Shown: in pieces, positions 25,901-39,100 of the stretch
How the letters are laid out: the number at the start of each line of letters is the position of its first letter
How positions within the stretch are numbered: position 1 is the first letter of the stretch
Source of the DNA: Syngnathus acus
Taxonomy: Eukaryota > Chordata > Actinopteri > Syngnathiformes > Syngnathidae
DNA: 64,000 nucleotides
Assembly: GCF_901709675.1 (NCBI RefSeq)
Contig: NC_051088.1
Span: forward strand, 20,436,693 to 20,500,692
Direction of reading: 5' to 3'
Translations under genes and position numbers: made by a program
The notes under the pieces: model-generated
Seen by the model: the letters and a program-made list of their open reading frames with translations, nothing else
Databases searched by the model: none
What the model was told of the DNA's origin: nothing

Positions 25901-26710
25901 GGCACTCTCCTCCTCTCTGGGCTCTGCATGCTCCACATCTGACACTTTGAGTCTCTTTCAATGCCGTATCATCATGCACTGTATACAGTAACACGGCTGT
26001 CTTTGTGTCATAGACATCGTCAATTGTATTGCAAAAGCATGTTTGGTCTGTTGTGCATGCCGATGGGATGCCATGCAGTACTTTTGATTAACTTATTCCT
26101 TCTGTCTTCACTTCAAAGAGCAAGACTACAAATTTTGTTCTAATGATGCAGATTTGCACCAAACCCAAAACCTATGAAAAAGATACGAATTTGGATTGGT
26201 GCCGTGTTGCTTTTGTGAAGGTTGGGTTAGTTGCAGTTAGCAAGAGCATGACGACAAAAGGCCTTTTGAAAAGGGAGAGCAGAGCTATGTCACCATCTTT
26301 GGCTGCTGGCCAGTTTCGCATGCCTCCAAAGGTCTCAGGGGCGATTGTGGCTTTTCAGAGTTCTTCTTAAAGGCTTTCTAATGCAGCTTTGTGGAAATGT
26401 TGTAAAGCATCTTTGTCATTTGTCCGAAATACGAACTGGAGCTCCCTCATAGCGCAAAAAGAACTGCAAGTGGTTGAGCATTTTTTCTTTCTGTCCCCAA
26501 AAGCAGAATTTCCAGCTCAAAAATTCTAAACGGTTCAATTTATGACTTGCCTGCTGTCTATTTTCTGCGTCTACCCCATTCACTGAATTTTTCTATACAA
26601 TTGTTGTCTTCCTGTCTTTATGTATGGTGTAGCCAGTAATCATGGCTGGTACCAATGGCACCTTAGCAAGAATATACAACATAATAACTGTTGCTCTCAC
26701 ACTCCTTTAG
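20682..26710. other. No gene seen; rest of candidate intron 1
   Basis: It contains a (GA)n run at 22963-22989 and a perfect two-copy tandem duplication of 40 bp at 23693-23771. A possible old element at about 21353-21800 has GTATCGATACC near one end and GATATCAGTATCAGTATTGC near the other. Near 25295 is a LINE-tail-like TTTATTTCGAACATATCC patch in reverse orientation. The frames are short and unrelated to any family I know. Confidence 0.5.
23693..23771. repeat. Two-copy 40-bp tandem duplication
   Basis: The unit starts CTGGCTAAGTTTAAAATGTG and ends with TTGTTGATTTTA. Copies are at 23693-23732 and 23733-23771 and are identical over 39 bases; the next base differs. A copy this exact suggests a recent local duplication. 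Confidence 0.9.
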
Positions 26711-26806
26711 GACCGGGGAAAAAAATGAAAGCATCCACACCTTTTCTGGTCCTACTTCATGCAATTGTGGTCCATTGCCTGAGAGTGATGTCTAAGAGAG
26801 GCTCGG
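26711..26806 (+). CDS. il1rapl1: il1rapl1 exon 2: start codon and signal peptide
   Basis: First coding exon. The acceptor is a pyrimidine-rich stretch ending in TTTAG at 26710; the donor is GTAAGT at 26807-26812. ATG is at 26725, after a 14-nt stretch of 5' UTR in this exon. It encodes 27 residues plus the first base of codon 28. [19 protein letters not shown] is a typical signal peptide with a hydrophobic core at residues 7-19, and it is followed by RVMSKRGS. The MKA start, the SKRGS ending, the 82-nt coding length and the phase-1 donor all match what I recall of IL1RAPL1 exon 2 in mammals. The single base G joins TG at 54234 to make Val28. Cleavage is probably between residues 18 and 24. 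This start is chosen because no upstream in-frame coding sequence exists in the exon and the signal peptide begins exactly here. Confidence 0.9.
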
Positions 26807-29800
26807 GTAAGTTTATTCTTTTTTTGTATCTATGAAACAAACTGCAAAATGCACTGACCAACAGACAAGACACATCCTAATTAATTATTGATCTATCGGG
26901 GTTGAGCGAGACCATAAAGTCTAAGGAGGGAGCTGAAATTTCCTTATACACATCCTTTGTCATGGCTAGGTACAGTCAAACCTTTTGTCCAAACCCAAAA
27001 TCATGTTATCATGTTCATGAACAAATTACATAGTACATACATTGCCAAGTCATCATGTTTTTCTGCAATTTGACCGAAACAAAGAAAAGTGTCACAGTAT
27101 TGCTGTAAAAAGTGAGTCAGTGGCATCTATATTGACACCACCTCTGTTTGTCTGGAGTTGCAAATAGTGCACGAGCAAACAGGATTAGTTTTAACTCATT
27201 GGAACTGCTTTTTGGGACACTCACTTCAAAAGCGTTTGTTTTGTAATATAACCTTTTTGTAAGGGCGTATCTGCATCTGACAGCTTGCATGAGACGACGT
27301 TCTTATCCATGCATTTACAACATAGATGCACTGTTAATGCTACAGTTAATGTTAGGGACCCTTCTACGTACGTCTCTTCAAGCAGAATTTCTCAGATTTA
27401 TTTTTGGGATGCTTAAAGGGGAAATCAATCCGAAGGTTTTTTATTTATTTTTTTAAAGAATACACTGTACATACATGTAAAGCTGGTATGTCAGCAACAT
27501 GCTACTAATACCTGTGTTGATACGGAATGCCATGTTCTGAATGTATTTTTTCAGAATAAATACTTAAAATACTTTAAAAAACACTGTGAAGTAAATATGG
27601 CATTTTTAAATTAGACTGGTAGTTTTGACTTTCCCGCAAGACTTTTAAAAAGGAGCAGCTTGGATATTTTAAAAGAGACCACCGTACTTTCATCAACACC
27701 AACTTCTTTATATTTTATTTTATTTCTTTATTAGAAACCACTTTGTTGAAGGCCGTGCGGTGAGTAGCAAGTGACTACGGGTGAAATACTGTGTCGTGGG
27801 CGTACAGTGAGACAGTGAGAAAACTGGCACATCTTCATTTTCCTCCCGGCGCAAGTTCACATTCCTACACATGGTAAACTAGCATGTTTGGGAATTTGGG
27901 AGACGCTCTATTCCTTGCCGGGTGTTCAGGCAGACTGAGTGGGAAACTGCATACTGCATGTAGTGGGGTGTCCACCTTGCAGTGGCCAACTTTACATCAT
28001 TTACATGTGGAGATCTTCCGCAATGTGGACAGTGCACCCCACCTGCACCCAATTTAAAGGGAATGCATTTAACCTGGAATCAAATCAGGAGCGTCAACTC
28101 CAACAATGGTCCAAATGCCCATTTCTAACTGCACTGTCTATGAAAATACCAAAAGAAAGAAAACTCCAACTATGCGCACAGTTGGACGGCTCTTTGCACT
28201 AGACTAAAATATGGCCCCCAGTAAGTTACTGTATCTGAAATTTGATAGTCGTGATAGTATTAAATACCATTATGTTGAATAGTAAATTGTGCTCCGCCTA
28301 ATCTTTCGCTGAAATGTAATTTAGTTTTAAATGTAATTATGATTCTTTCCCTCCCCCATCTCTGATTGTAAAATTGTTAAACAGGAAATCCTTAAAGAGC
28401 TTGAAAATGAGAAAATTGAGTGTTCATAATTGTCTCCCATGAATTTCTTAATCAAATGTACAATCAAAGTTGGAGGTGGTAAACCTGATACAATTACACT
28501 ATGAGATTAACTCCCTCCAGGATACACGGTTCACCCTCTCAGAAACACTTTAGAGCTCTATACCGCAGGAGATCTCTTTGAACAATGTGATGTGGTTAGT
28601 TCTCGATTATTACAATTCAGTTGTTTCATTGTGAATTACTAAGATGCTGTGATGTCCCAGGTCCTGCAACTGTGATTTATTGCCACAATAAATGGACAAA
28701 AGTGTATGTGACATCATCGGCATAAGCATAAACAATAGACCAAGTTATGGCCCATTAACCCCGCCAAAGATTAAATCCTTTATTGTCACATGTTTGTCAG
28801 AAGGACAATCAAGCAATCTCAACTGGTGTGGGATCTTCTCAGTTTAGTTTTGTACTTTGGTGAAGTATTATATGCTACTGGATGTATTAATTTGAAGCAT
28901 GATAGAGGAAATATGTATAGTCCATTACATAACAGTGAGCACAAAGGAGCACAGCCCAGACTGACCAAACATGACAAATACGTATTATGTACATCAGTCA
29001 TTCCCAACCAGGGTTTTGTTTAGTGCTCCTCACCTGTTTCCCCATGCCATCTCACCAAGTGTGTGCATGTTTCAGTGCTTCCTCTGCAGTCTCAATGTAG
29101 TTGACAATCTCTTTTTTTTTCTCACTATTTAAGACAGAAACGCATAAAACAAGCAGAATCAAGTCAAAGTAAAAAGCAAAGTTTTGACTTCACATTATCA
29201 ACTTACTTTACACATTTGTGCAAGAGGAAGAATCAAGGGCGTCCTCATAGTCAATTAAATTTACTGTCTTCACACCCATCATAACGTCTAACTCAGGGAG
29301 GACATCCACATTAATAAGTCTGTTAAAGGATAGAATCTACCCTTTGCAGAATAAGGGCCTCTCTTAATTGTACAAGACAGTGACTCATGACAAGGGACGT
29401 CAGTGTGCAGTACAAATTTAATCACCAGAAGCCACTTGAGATTGTAATTTATATTAAAAAAAATTAAACATGTTAGAAATCTGTTACTTCGAGGCTGTTA
29501 TTGATAGAGAAATATAAGCAAAACAAACAAAAACATAGACGCAAACAATGAAAACATTTTATTTTTCAAACCAAAAACTTACTAGACGCTACATGACATT
29601 TGAAATTGCCAAAGTTGTTATTTTTCATCAGGCTGCACAAACAGTTTAGTCATATGCAGTTATACGCATATGATTTTAAGTAGCTCAGCTCCTTGTTGAC
29701 CATTTCAGACCAATGCAGAATTGTCCATACAGTATCTATTGCACCATTGTCATTTCCAAACTCTTTTATAGCCAATGTACTGTATATAGTAAGACTCTTA

Positions 29801-32800
29801 TCATTCACATTATATGGTGCCACATTCACCTATACACATGCGTATGATGGGGAAATAGTAAGGGAGAGGGGTTTGATATATGATTTCGAATAAACACTTT
29901 TCATCTCTTCCACTGTATATGACAAACAGTGGCAGTTTTGCGGGTCTACCGAGCTGTGAATTGCTTTTATAGCGTCAATGGCCTTCTGAAATGATTAGCT
30001 TCCATGAATGCATAAATAAAAGATGCAGAGTGCTTTTCTAGGGTGGATGATTTTTTTTGCTGAAAAGACAACAGGACTGCAAGATTTTAGAGAACATAAG
30101 TAGGGAGGGACTGACACCACAGTGAATGCTGGTAAAGATTTCCAGAGTAATACTGTTGATTTTTATTATGACAGTACGGAGGTGGCAGCATCCAGTGATG
30201 ATCTATTATCAGTACCTTCTCACTGAGAGTCACTACAGATGTGGGTGGGCGGCACAGCTCTAGATTCAAGTCAAGTCAAGTCAAGTTTATTTGTATAGCC
30301 CTAAATCACAAGCAGTCTCAAAGGGCTTCACATAGACAAAAATTGACAATTATTCTCAAAGCATCCCCTGATCTTAAGCTCCCAAAGATCCCACTAGATT
30401 CAGGCAACACGGCACACAGAGAGCTCATGGTTACATTTGCTGTATTTGCACCTTTTTCTGCAAACGTGTAGTGAAAATGTGTCGCGCGCCAATGCCAATC
30501 AAGAAAAAAACAAAAAACAAACAAAAAACAAACAAAAAAAACAAACAAAAAAATATATATATATATTGAGTTTTAATCATGCATTAAAAGGATTTCCCTA
30601 TCTGTATTTATTTGGTATAACAGATTAAAAAGAGTAACACAAATGTGAATTAAAAAAATATATAATTGAAACCCCATTGTAGTACTTTTCAATCGTTGGT
30701 TATTGTGCTGTATTGAGTTGAAAAGGTGGCCTGATGAGACTACTTAACGAGCATGCCACCCTCGGTGCTTTTAGAATGTGTTATACCAGAATCAAAAGGG
30801 CCCCTTTTGCTGTTCACTGTGCTTTTTGAGGCTCTCAGTCACATTTGGGCAAGAATCCTTTAAAAGCACACAAGGACCGCTCAGGATAATGGCTCTGTTT
30901 GCATCTTTCATTACCTCTAATATGCAAATGATGGATTAGCTTTGAAAGAAAACCGTTGGCTTGGAGACTAATATCTACCAGGAAGTTATACTGACCCTTC
31001 ATACCTACCCTTTTCAAGTCAGACAACTGCTATGCTAGCCGGGACATGCAAATGAAGTGTAATGAGCTCCTAAATCGTAGATGATGCGTCACCCTCAATG
31101 GTGGCTGCTTTGACATCCTTTATACGTCAAACAAAATTCTAACGCTACGCCGCCATAAATGAAGCTGTCAGATAACCATTTCCATTTGTGCCCATGGAAG
31201 TAATTACTGTATCTCGAATCTTTACCAAGAAGAGGGCAGTGCCATTGAACTGTGGTCCTGGTGCGAAAGCTCTAATTCTCTGTCAACATCTTTAATTGGT
31301 TGAATTAAGTGACCCATTTTCTGGATGCAAGCTGCATTTGCAGTTGAAGCTTCTTTAAAGTATTTAACCCTTTCCGCGGTGCTTTAGGCTCATCGACCCA
31401 CCAGTGTCGAGTGCAGGATCCGGAGACGCTGTCATAATCGCCTCTGATCCATGTGTAATATTTGTGGGATAGTAGAAATAAATAATGGTGTAGTATTGTC
31501 AACTGTTTGGATTGGATTTAGCAGACAGACAATGTACATTTTGGTTTAGAATACAAGTACAAGTGTCGTGTACATATCCAAATTACTTTTCTTGACAGAC
31601 TTTTCTATTCTGTAAGCATTGTTGAGGCCCGCCTTTTGGAGCCCTTCATGGATGCAGTTGCCCATGCAAGTCAAACCACTGACTGCCTATCCAATTGCAA
31701 AAATGGGGAAATGACTTGTGTATGTGTGTCAGGACCTCTTTCAGGCCTACCGAATGAACTCTATGTGGGACTGTGCAGCCTGTGTAATTGTGTTGACAGA
31801 ATAGTGTCTTGCCTCTTGCGCACATGCGTGGCATCCACTTGTTTAACGGGGCAAAGTGCCTCCAAAGTCCCTTGGCTTTCAGAAGCTTGTGGCACTTGAG
31901 TGAATGTTTAAACGAGCGCCGAACACAGCAGTGCTTTACTCAGATATTTTTGATCGTAAGGAAACTATTGTGCAGTCATACTTAGAACACACGTAAAAGC
32001 ATTTACCAGGGCAGGGGCGTTATATGCAGCTGAATGAATTGTTCAAAGGGATGTTGTTGAAAACAATTTAAAATGTAATGGCACCTTTCTATTCAGGAAA
32101 TTAGGTGAAGGCAGGTTTGGAGCTTCCAAAGGGTTGGAACCAATTTTGTTCCATAACAAGATGAGAGTGGTCTTTCTATAGATCCCTGCCCTTAGAGCTG
32201 TTGGCTGTTAATTTAGGTAGGGACAGGAAATTGTCAAGGGTGCGAACCCTAAACAACACAGAAAAAGGTAAATGGGATGAACAAGGACACTGTTTGGATA
32301 CGCAGTTATTCACATAATTGATCGGATAAAGGGACAAAGTCATCAGTGATACAGTGTATCCCAATCCTATCCAGGCTGCTTTTGCGCAACCATTTGGTTT
32401 GGATGAGGAAAAAAGGATCATTCAAAACCGTGCATCATATGATTGAACACTAATTTGCACACGTGTGGAAAAATAAACAAAATGTAAAGAGCAATAAAAC
32501 ACAACATATATGGAGAAGCTGACGTCTGCCTGCACTGTAATTTCTGTGTTTTTGTCCAACACCTCTTTTTGAGTCTGAGCTGTCATTTTGAAACTGTGTT
32601 GAAAAGCGACACAAAAAAAACAAAGATTAGCTAAAGAGGTCTTGAGCAGTATATTGAAGTCTTTTGTGACAGTGATCAAATTCAAAGATTACGGTGTATT
32701 TTCACTTGAAGTTTTGTTTCTTTAGAAGCTTCACCTTTCATGCTTCCACTGCAGTGTTAGAGTATATGGATGTGAAAATTAGGCATAACGCTGGTTTTGT

Positions 32801-35800
32801 GGACCATTTTTATTTGTGTGCGTGTGTTTATCCAAACTAGAGTTGTGTGATCGTCATCATTCATTCCAGTGCTCGCTAGTTGCCAAGGAAACAGAAGTGC
32901 TGAAGCTCAAGGATGCTGTTAAACGTTAGAGTGCGCAGAGCTCTGCGAGGGAGGAAGGAAAGAGAGCGGAAGAGATTTGTCGTGGTTGGTAGGCTATTGT
33001 CCGCCTCCCAACTGTATTTCATCTTTCATTCAAACTACAGAGTTGGTAGGTATGAAATTAAACAGCTCACAAACTTCTAATTTATCAAAAGGCATTATTT
33101 TGATAGTGAAGCCAAAGTAGCTGATAACGACCTATAAGAAAGAAATGTTGCATCTGAGTCATTCTTTTCTTAGTTCTCATCAATACAAATCAGACACAAG
33201 ACAGAATTTACATTTGATGGATTATAATCATAAAATAAGTAATAAGATTTGCAGAATCGTTTGGCCACATCCATTACCTTGTTTGGTAGTCCCGCCCCAA
33301 CGGATGTGATGAAATTGATAAAAATACGTAATAGAAAATGAACGGAGTAAAAAATAGCCCCCTAACAGATCATAAAAGTATCTCTGCAACATTTGGACGG
33401 ATAGATTATACTTTTCTACAATCTTGGAGACTCCAAGTACACAATAAAATGAATATAAAAGCAAAAAAAGTGGATTTTCCATGATACGTGTCTGCATTGG
33501 CAAGGGACTCGCAACAATGAACTATCCGTTGTGTGTCACTCTGCTGGATAAAATAGGCCCTCTGTGGTAATCTTCTAGTAGACAGGACCCAAATTGGACA
33601 AACCACTTGGTGCTAATGACGTAGGCTCAGCATTTGGCGCTGTGTGTAATTCCAGCTAATTACTGTTCAGGAGGTGATAAGACATGGTTGCTGAGGCAAA
33701 GAGAAGCGATAAAAAGGATCAGAGATTGGCCTAAAGTATTTTCCATTCTACATTGATAAAGAAAAAAATGTCTACTTGTTTAGAAAGTTTGAAGCTGGCC
33801 TGAGGTTTTTATTGGTGAGCTCCTAGATGTGTTTGAAAATATATTTTCTATTTGGGAATAGGAACTTGGCTCAATTGAACATTAAGACATCATTACAATA
33901 ACTAGCTCTCCAGTGTCACTGTGTTTTTGTTGTTGTTGCTAAATTCAGTGACCCAGTTCCAAATCTTAATATTTTTTTGGCATAGATCCTCTACATAGTG
34001 TTCTTTTTGTAACTTTGTTGTTTAATGTTTGTTGCTGCCTCTTGGCCAGGGCTCCCTTGAGAAAAAGAGGGTTTTAATCTCAATGGGATATTTCTTGGTT
34101 AAATAATGGTTAAACGGGAGGGAGGGGTGTACCCCGTGTTTGATCAGTTTTAGACATCTCTGGAATAAATGCAGCTTTCTAGAGAATCCCAAACAGCAAA
34201 ATCCTGACTCCGCGGAAGCACATCTTTGTTCCAATCATTCACAATCAAGTGCTTAATGTTGCCATGTATTTTTTTTAAAATGTGAAAGCTGTGAAGAAGA
34301 AGATGGCAGAGGCATGCCGGATGTTTGGCTCAGCATAGAGGAGACTCAATACTGTGGTGGGGACAAAAATCTGTTCAGTAGCATACTTCTATCTTCTGTT
34401 TTCACATGACCCAGATAGCAGTGAGCAGACTAGTGCAACACAAACTGACATGCACGTGTCTGAAAAATTCCGAAATCCCCTCGTAGCAGTGTGGTGTTTT
34501 TGTTGGTTGGTTGGTTTATGGATATGATTTGTGTTTGTTTGTTTCTTTGCTAGAACCAAAACAAGGTGCATGACAAGGAATATCACTGCAGAGGCTGATG
34601 CCCATGATCCCATTTCACACTCGCATTGGCTCCATGGATTTGTCAAGTGAAATAGTGTAACAATAAACAGGCTGTTACTCTCTGAAGGCTTCAGTAATGC
34701 GATGTCGCATTCGATGGGAGTTATGATGCACGAGCTGCATAGGCGCGGAAATGCGCACATTCAATCATGCATGGCTGTTTATTTGATGCATGTCTCCTTT
34801 TGTTCCCATTCTGTCCCATGTATATACAAGCCACCAGGGTGCAATGAAAGTAAGATACACAGCAGTAAAGGCACAAGTATCACAAAATTAAAGCTTTCCA
34901 ATGTTATTGTTGTTAACTAAATGGTAGGGTCAATTAAAGTAACTGTAATGTTAAAATGGTATTTAAGAGTAATTGCAATATGAATAAGTGGATGATTTGG
35001 CACTGAGTCTGCTGTATGATTTTTTTTTATTGTAAATTAAGTTCGAACTTTTTGTAAGTCTAAATCCCATAGGCATCACCAAATGTGTTTTCCTCTTGGA
35101 TGAGCACTGCCAGGCCATTGCAGCATTGTTCATTTTGTATTTGGGATTATAATACCTTTGAAAATACAGTACACATACTATAATACCTAGAATATCCTGG
35201 CAAAGGTGTGTATTCCACTCCAGGACTTGACCTATCTCAGAGTAGTAAATAATATTTTTTTACAGAAGTGCTGACAGAGGAAGAGAATGTTCAACAAGAC
35301 CCATTTGTTTGGGATTCAATGCCAGCCAGCAGTCACTTGGGCCTCGGTTCTTCTGGCATCTGGATTTTTATGACGGTCCAGTGATTTAGTTATATGGATC
35401 TACAGCGTAGCTTTATTCTGCGTCAGCTGAAAAAGAGTGGTTGAGTGTGAATCTTTATGAGTTTTTCCTTGCCCTTTTGGGAGCTTAAGATCAGGGGATG
35501 CTTTGAGAATAATTGTCAATTTTTGTCTATGTGAAGCCCTTTGAGACTGCTTGTGATTTAGGGCTATACAAATAAACTTGACTTGACTTGACTTGACTTT
35601 ATGTTTGCCTTGGCTCTTCACTCTTTATTTATTTTTAGGCTGGGACACTCTTGTTCCATAACTTCTAATTTTAGCCTCGCCTCTGAGTGCCTGCATCATT
35701 TCATAGCTTCTTACTTTTCATGTTTTTTGTGTCAATACTGAGAAACATGCTTTTACATCATCAGGTGGTATGCACAACCCCCCCAGCTTTTCTAAGAACA

Positions 35801-36152
35801 CATTATGCAAGGAAAAACAACAAGCTGAACAGATTAAAATGTATTCAATGCATGACCTAAATGTGACACTTTATTTAAAACAGGTGAGCTATTGTTTGTC
35901 TCTATCGTAACACCTAATATACTTGATCTTTTTATGCAGAAAGTGAAAGGGAGATTGTGGTAAAAACAAAACATGTCAATGTGGCCTAAATCCAGTGTCC
36001 TGTCAGATTTTTCCTACTTCATGTTTATATGCTCACAGCCTTAGGTAGACATTCTCTTTCGGGTGCTGTGAAGCAACAAGCGTGGGATGAGATCCTGGTC
36101 AAAGCCACATCACTTATGACATGTCCACACGGAAACTGAGTCGATCTATCTC

Positions 36153-36183
<31 letters not shown>

Positions 36184-39100
36184 GCTTCCCATAACACATC
36201 ATTTCAACAAATGTGGGTGTCCACACTAAGCTGATCAAACACTGTAATATGTACGTATACCAGGCCCGAAGTGACCATGTAATGCCCCAAAGGAAGTCAC
36301 GAAAAACACTGAAGAAGGAAATAAATTGGGACTGCTTTGAAACTGTAGTGTATTTTATGTATAGTGTGGGTCTGCCCCGGTGGCCCTCACGAGTGGGCAC
36401 CAGGCAAAGCTGGGTGGTGATGGAAAAGGACTTCTCTGACACAGCCATCTTGGTTGGATCAAAATTTTATATCTGCTCACAAGCTGATGTCACATAGTCA
36501 CCCCAGTACGTGACGTCCGTATCTCTCTGTCCACGCGAGCGTTCTTCCTCTCCTGTGTCCTTCTCTTTAAGGGCACAGCCTGAATATGCAAATTAACTCA
36601 GCACAAATGTCTGTACGCTCTGTTCCCCTTGAGGCAAATGGTCACAATTACCTTCGTCTCCAGCAAGGAACTGATAACACCTCCAAGTGCTCATAAACTG
36701 GGTAGGGGGATGCAACCCTTTGTTTTCTCTCCGAGGTCTATATGTCTATATATGTAAATCAATTTATTTATCAGAATGTAACTTAAAGTTGATTAACTTT
36801 GAAATGTCAAACTAGATTGTGTATATGGGAATATATTCATGCTCCCAAATTGCTCCCAAATTGCTGGTACCGTTGGATGAAGCATACAAACAGTGAAAAA
36901 ATTGTCGTGGATATTCTTAACCTAATTATCGTTTGGAAAAAGTCTCAACAACTCCAGTGCCATGCCTAAAACCCAGATGAGTTGTATCAGGAAGTGCATC
37001 TGATGAGAGAAGCCAAAGCAATAATTTGTTGTGATGTATTAACTGACATTATCATCAAATCATTTGATTTGTTTTTTCATTTCATCAACATAATCTAGCA
37101 GCATTCACAAGCAACATTTTAGCAATCTTCGAAAAGCTCTCATTTCATTTTCCACCCACTTGACTCCTCCATTGTTCCACCTCCCCCTGCCTAACCTCGA
37201 CACTGTAAGGCAAATGATGGACAGAGCGTTAATCATTGTGTAAATCACTCCGACATTAATGAATTAGAAGTCTTGCTGCCTTCCTGCTAAAAGTCACAAT
37301 GAAATGTAGCTGTATCTTGAAATCCAGCAGATAATCAAGTGCAGATGAAAATGAACTGATTAATTAGCATATTTAATTCTCATTGGACATTCAGGTTAGT
37401 TCGTTTTGACAACTTTAGTCAAGTCAATTCTGATTCTCCCCCCCCCCCCCCCCTTTCTTCACTCTGCCAGAACCACTGCAGAGGCTTGCTATGCAGGGCA
37501 AGAAGATTATTCTGTGAGCCATGAGGGGCTGCTGATATGGCTGCAGCTGATAAGACAACATCTTTCCCATCAAGCCTCCATGCCTAAATAATACTTGTGG
37601 CTGTCATTTTTCAGATCAGTTGCTCAGGCCTGTTGAGTAAGATATACGGTCGCCCCTGCTGAGTGCATTGCTTTTGAAAAGGTCATTTTGGTCTGCAATA
37701 ATGGCTCTGTAACTGATCAACAAATTGTTGATGAGATATCAGGAAAGAACTGCTAAGTTTGATCAATAATTGCAGACCATCAATTGGATAAACAATGTTC
37801 AAAAATTAATTCTTCGTGGGAGAGGTTTTATAATTTGTGATGGGCCTGCATCTGTCGACCTCACTTCAACAGTTCCCCTACAAAAAGTCTACTCTCGCTT
37901 GCATTGCTATAATGCAAACAGTTCATGTCCCTTAACTTCTGCAATTTGACAATGTAACTCTGAGCTATCCAAGATTACAATCGCAAACCTGCCACGCTCA
38001 ACACCTAACAGAGCAGTTGCCATTATAACGGCACTTTCCCTAATTAAATTTTGCTCTGACCTAACAAAAGCACAAGACACTGACCTTCGGCGTTAAAATT
38101 ACCTGATGTATTCACCAGTACAGATTGTGATGTTGTAAAATTTCAGTACAGTATTGTGATCACTCTCATTCACAGTCACACATTCAAGAAGTTTTTTTTC
38201 TTCTCCTTAACTATCCTTGTGCAACCCTTTGAAACTCTCATCATTTGGATTTTGAATAACGTGTGGAGGTTTTAGCCAGCAATTTCTTACTTCTATTTCT
38301 ATTCCCAAACCAACCTCAGCAATGAGCCTACCGTTCTTTGCAGAAACACATTTACCAAAAAAATACCTTGAAGTCGGAAATGAAGTGTACGAGGAAACAA
38401 GGTGTACTGCCCAGCAGAGATTTTGTGTATAATGCATCCAAAGGGTGTGGATTTATTGCAGTCTCTTCAGGGATTTAATGTGCTGAAATATTTTCCTTAC
38501 TCACGGCTTAATGGGCTATTTGTGTTTGACTCTTGCTTTCTCGCGGTGCTTTCTTATCTGCCGTGTTGAGTACAAGCGCTCATGCAAGCCTGTTTACGAG
38601 GAAGTGATGCTCCCACTTGGTGTCTGCACACAATATTCCTCTCCAAAACATGTTTCAAATTAAAGTTTATAAGCTGGATATGAACTGCCTCATTCAGCAT
38701 TAGATACCCCATTCCCTGTGCCTGGATATTGCTCCCTACTGCCATTTCTGCACTGTTCTGCTGCAATCAGATACAGCACATTCCTCCTGAAAATCCCAAG
38801 CTTTATTCTTATGAAACAGATTGCAGGTTCTAAGCAAGTTTCCAGCATCTCTAAGCTGACAGAATGTCTTTAGAACAGCTCGGGATGCGCCACACCAGGA
38901 ATCTATGAGTGGTTCTGAAGGTTTGACAGTCTGACACACAAGTGCTCGCGTGCATGTGCACAGACACAGCAGTGGGCAATTATACATTACTGTGACAGAG
39001 AATGGCTGTAAGGAAGCATGTCCCCCTCGGCAGAGCAAGTTGCACCTGACACAATGTCTGTATGTCCAGTGACAATTATTGCAACAGTGCCATTCTTTCA

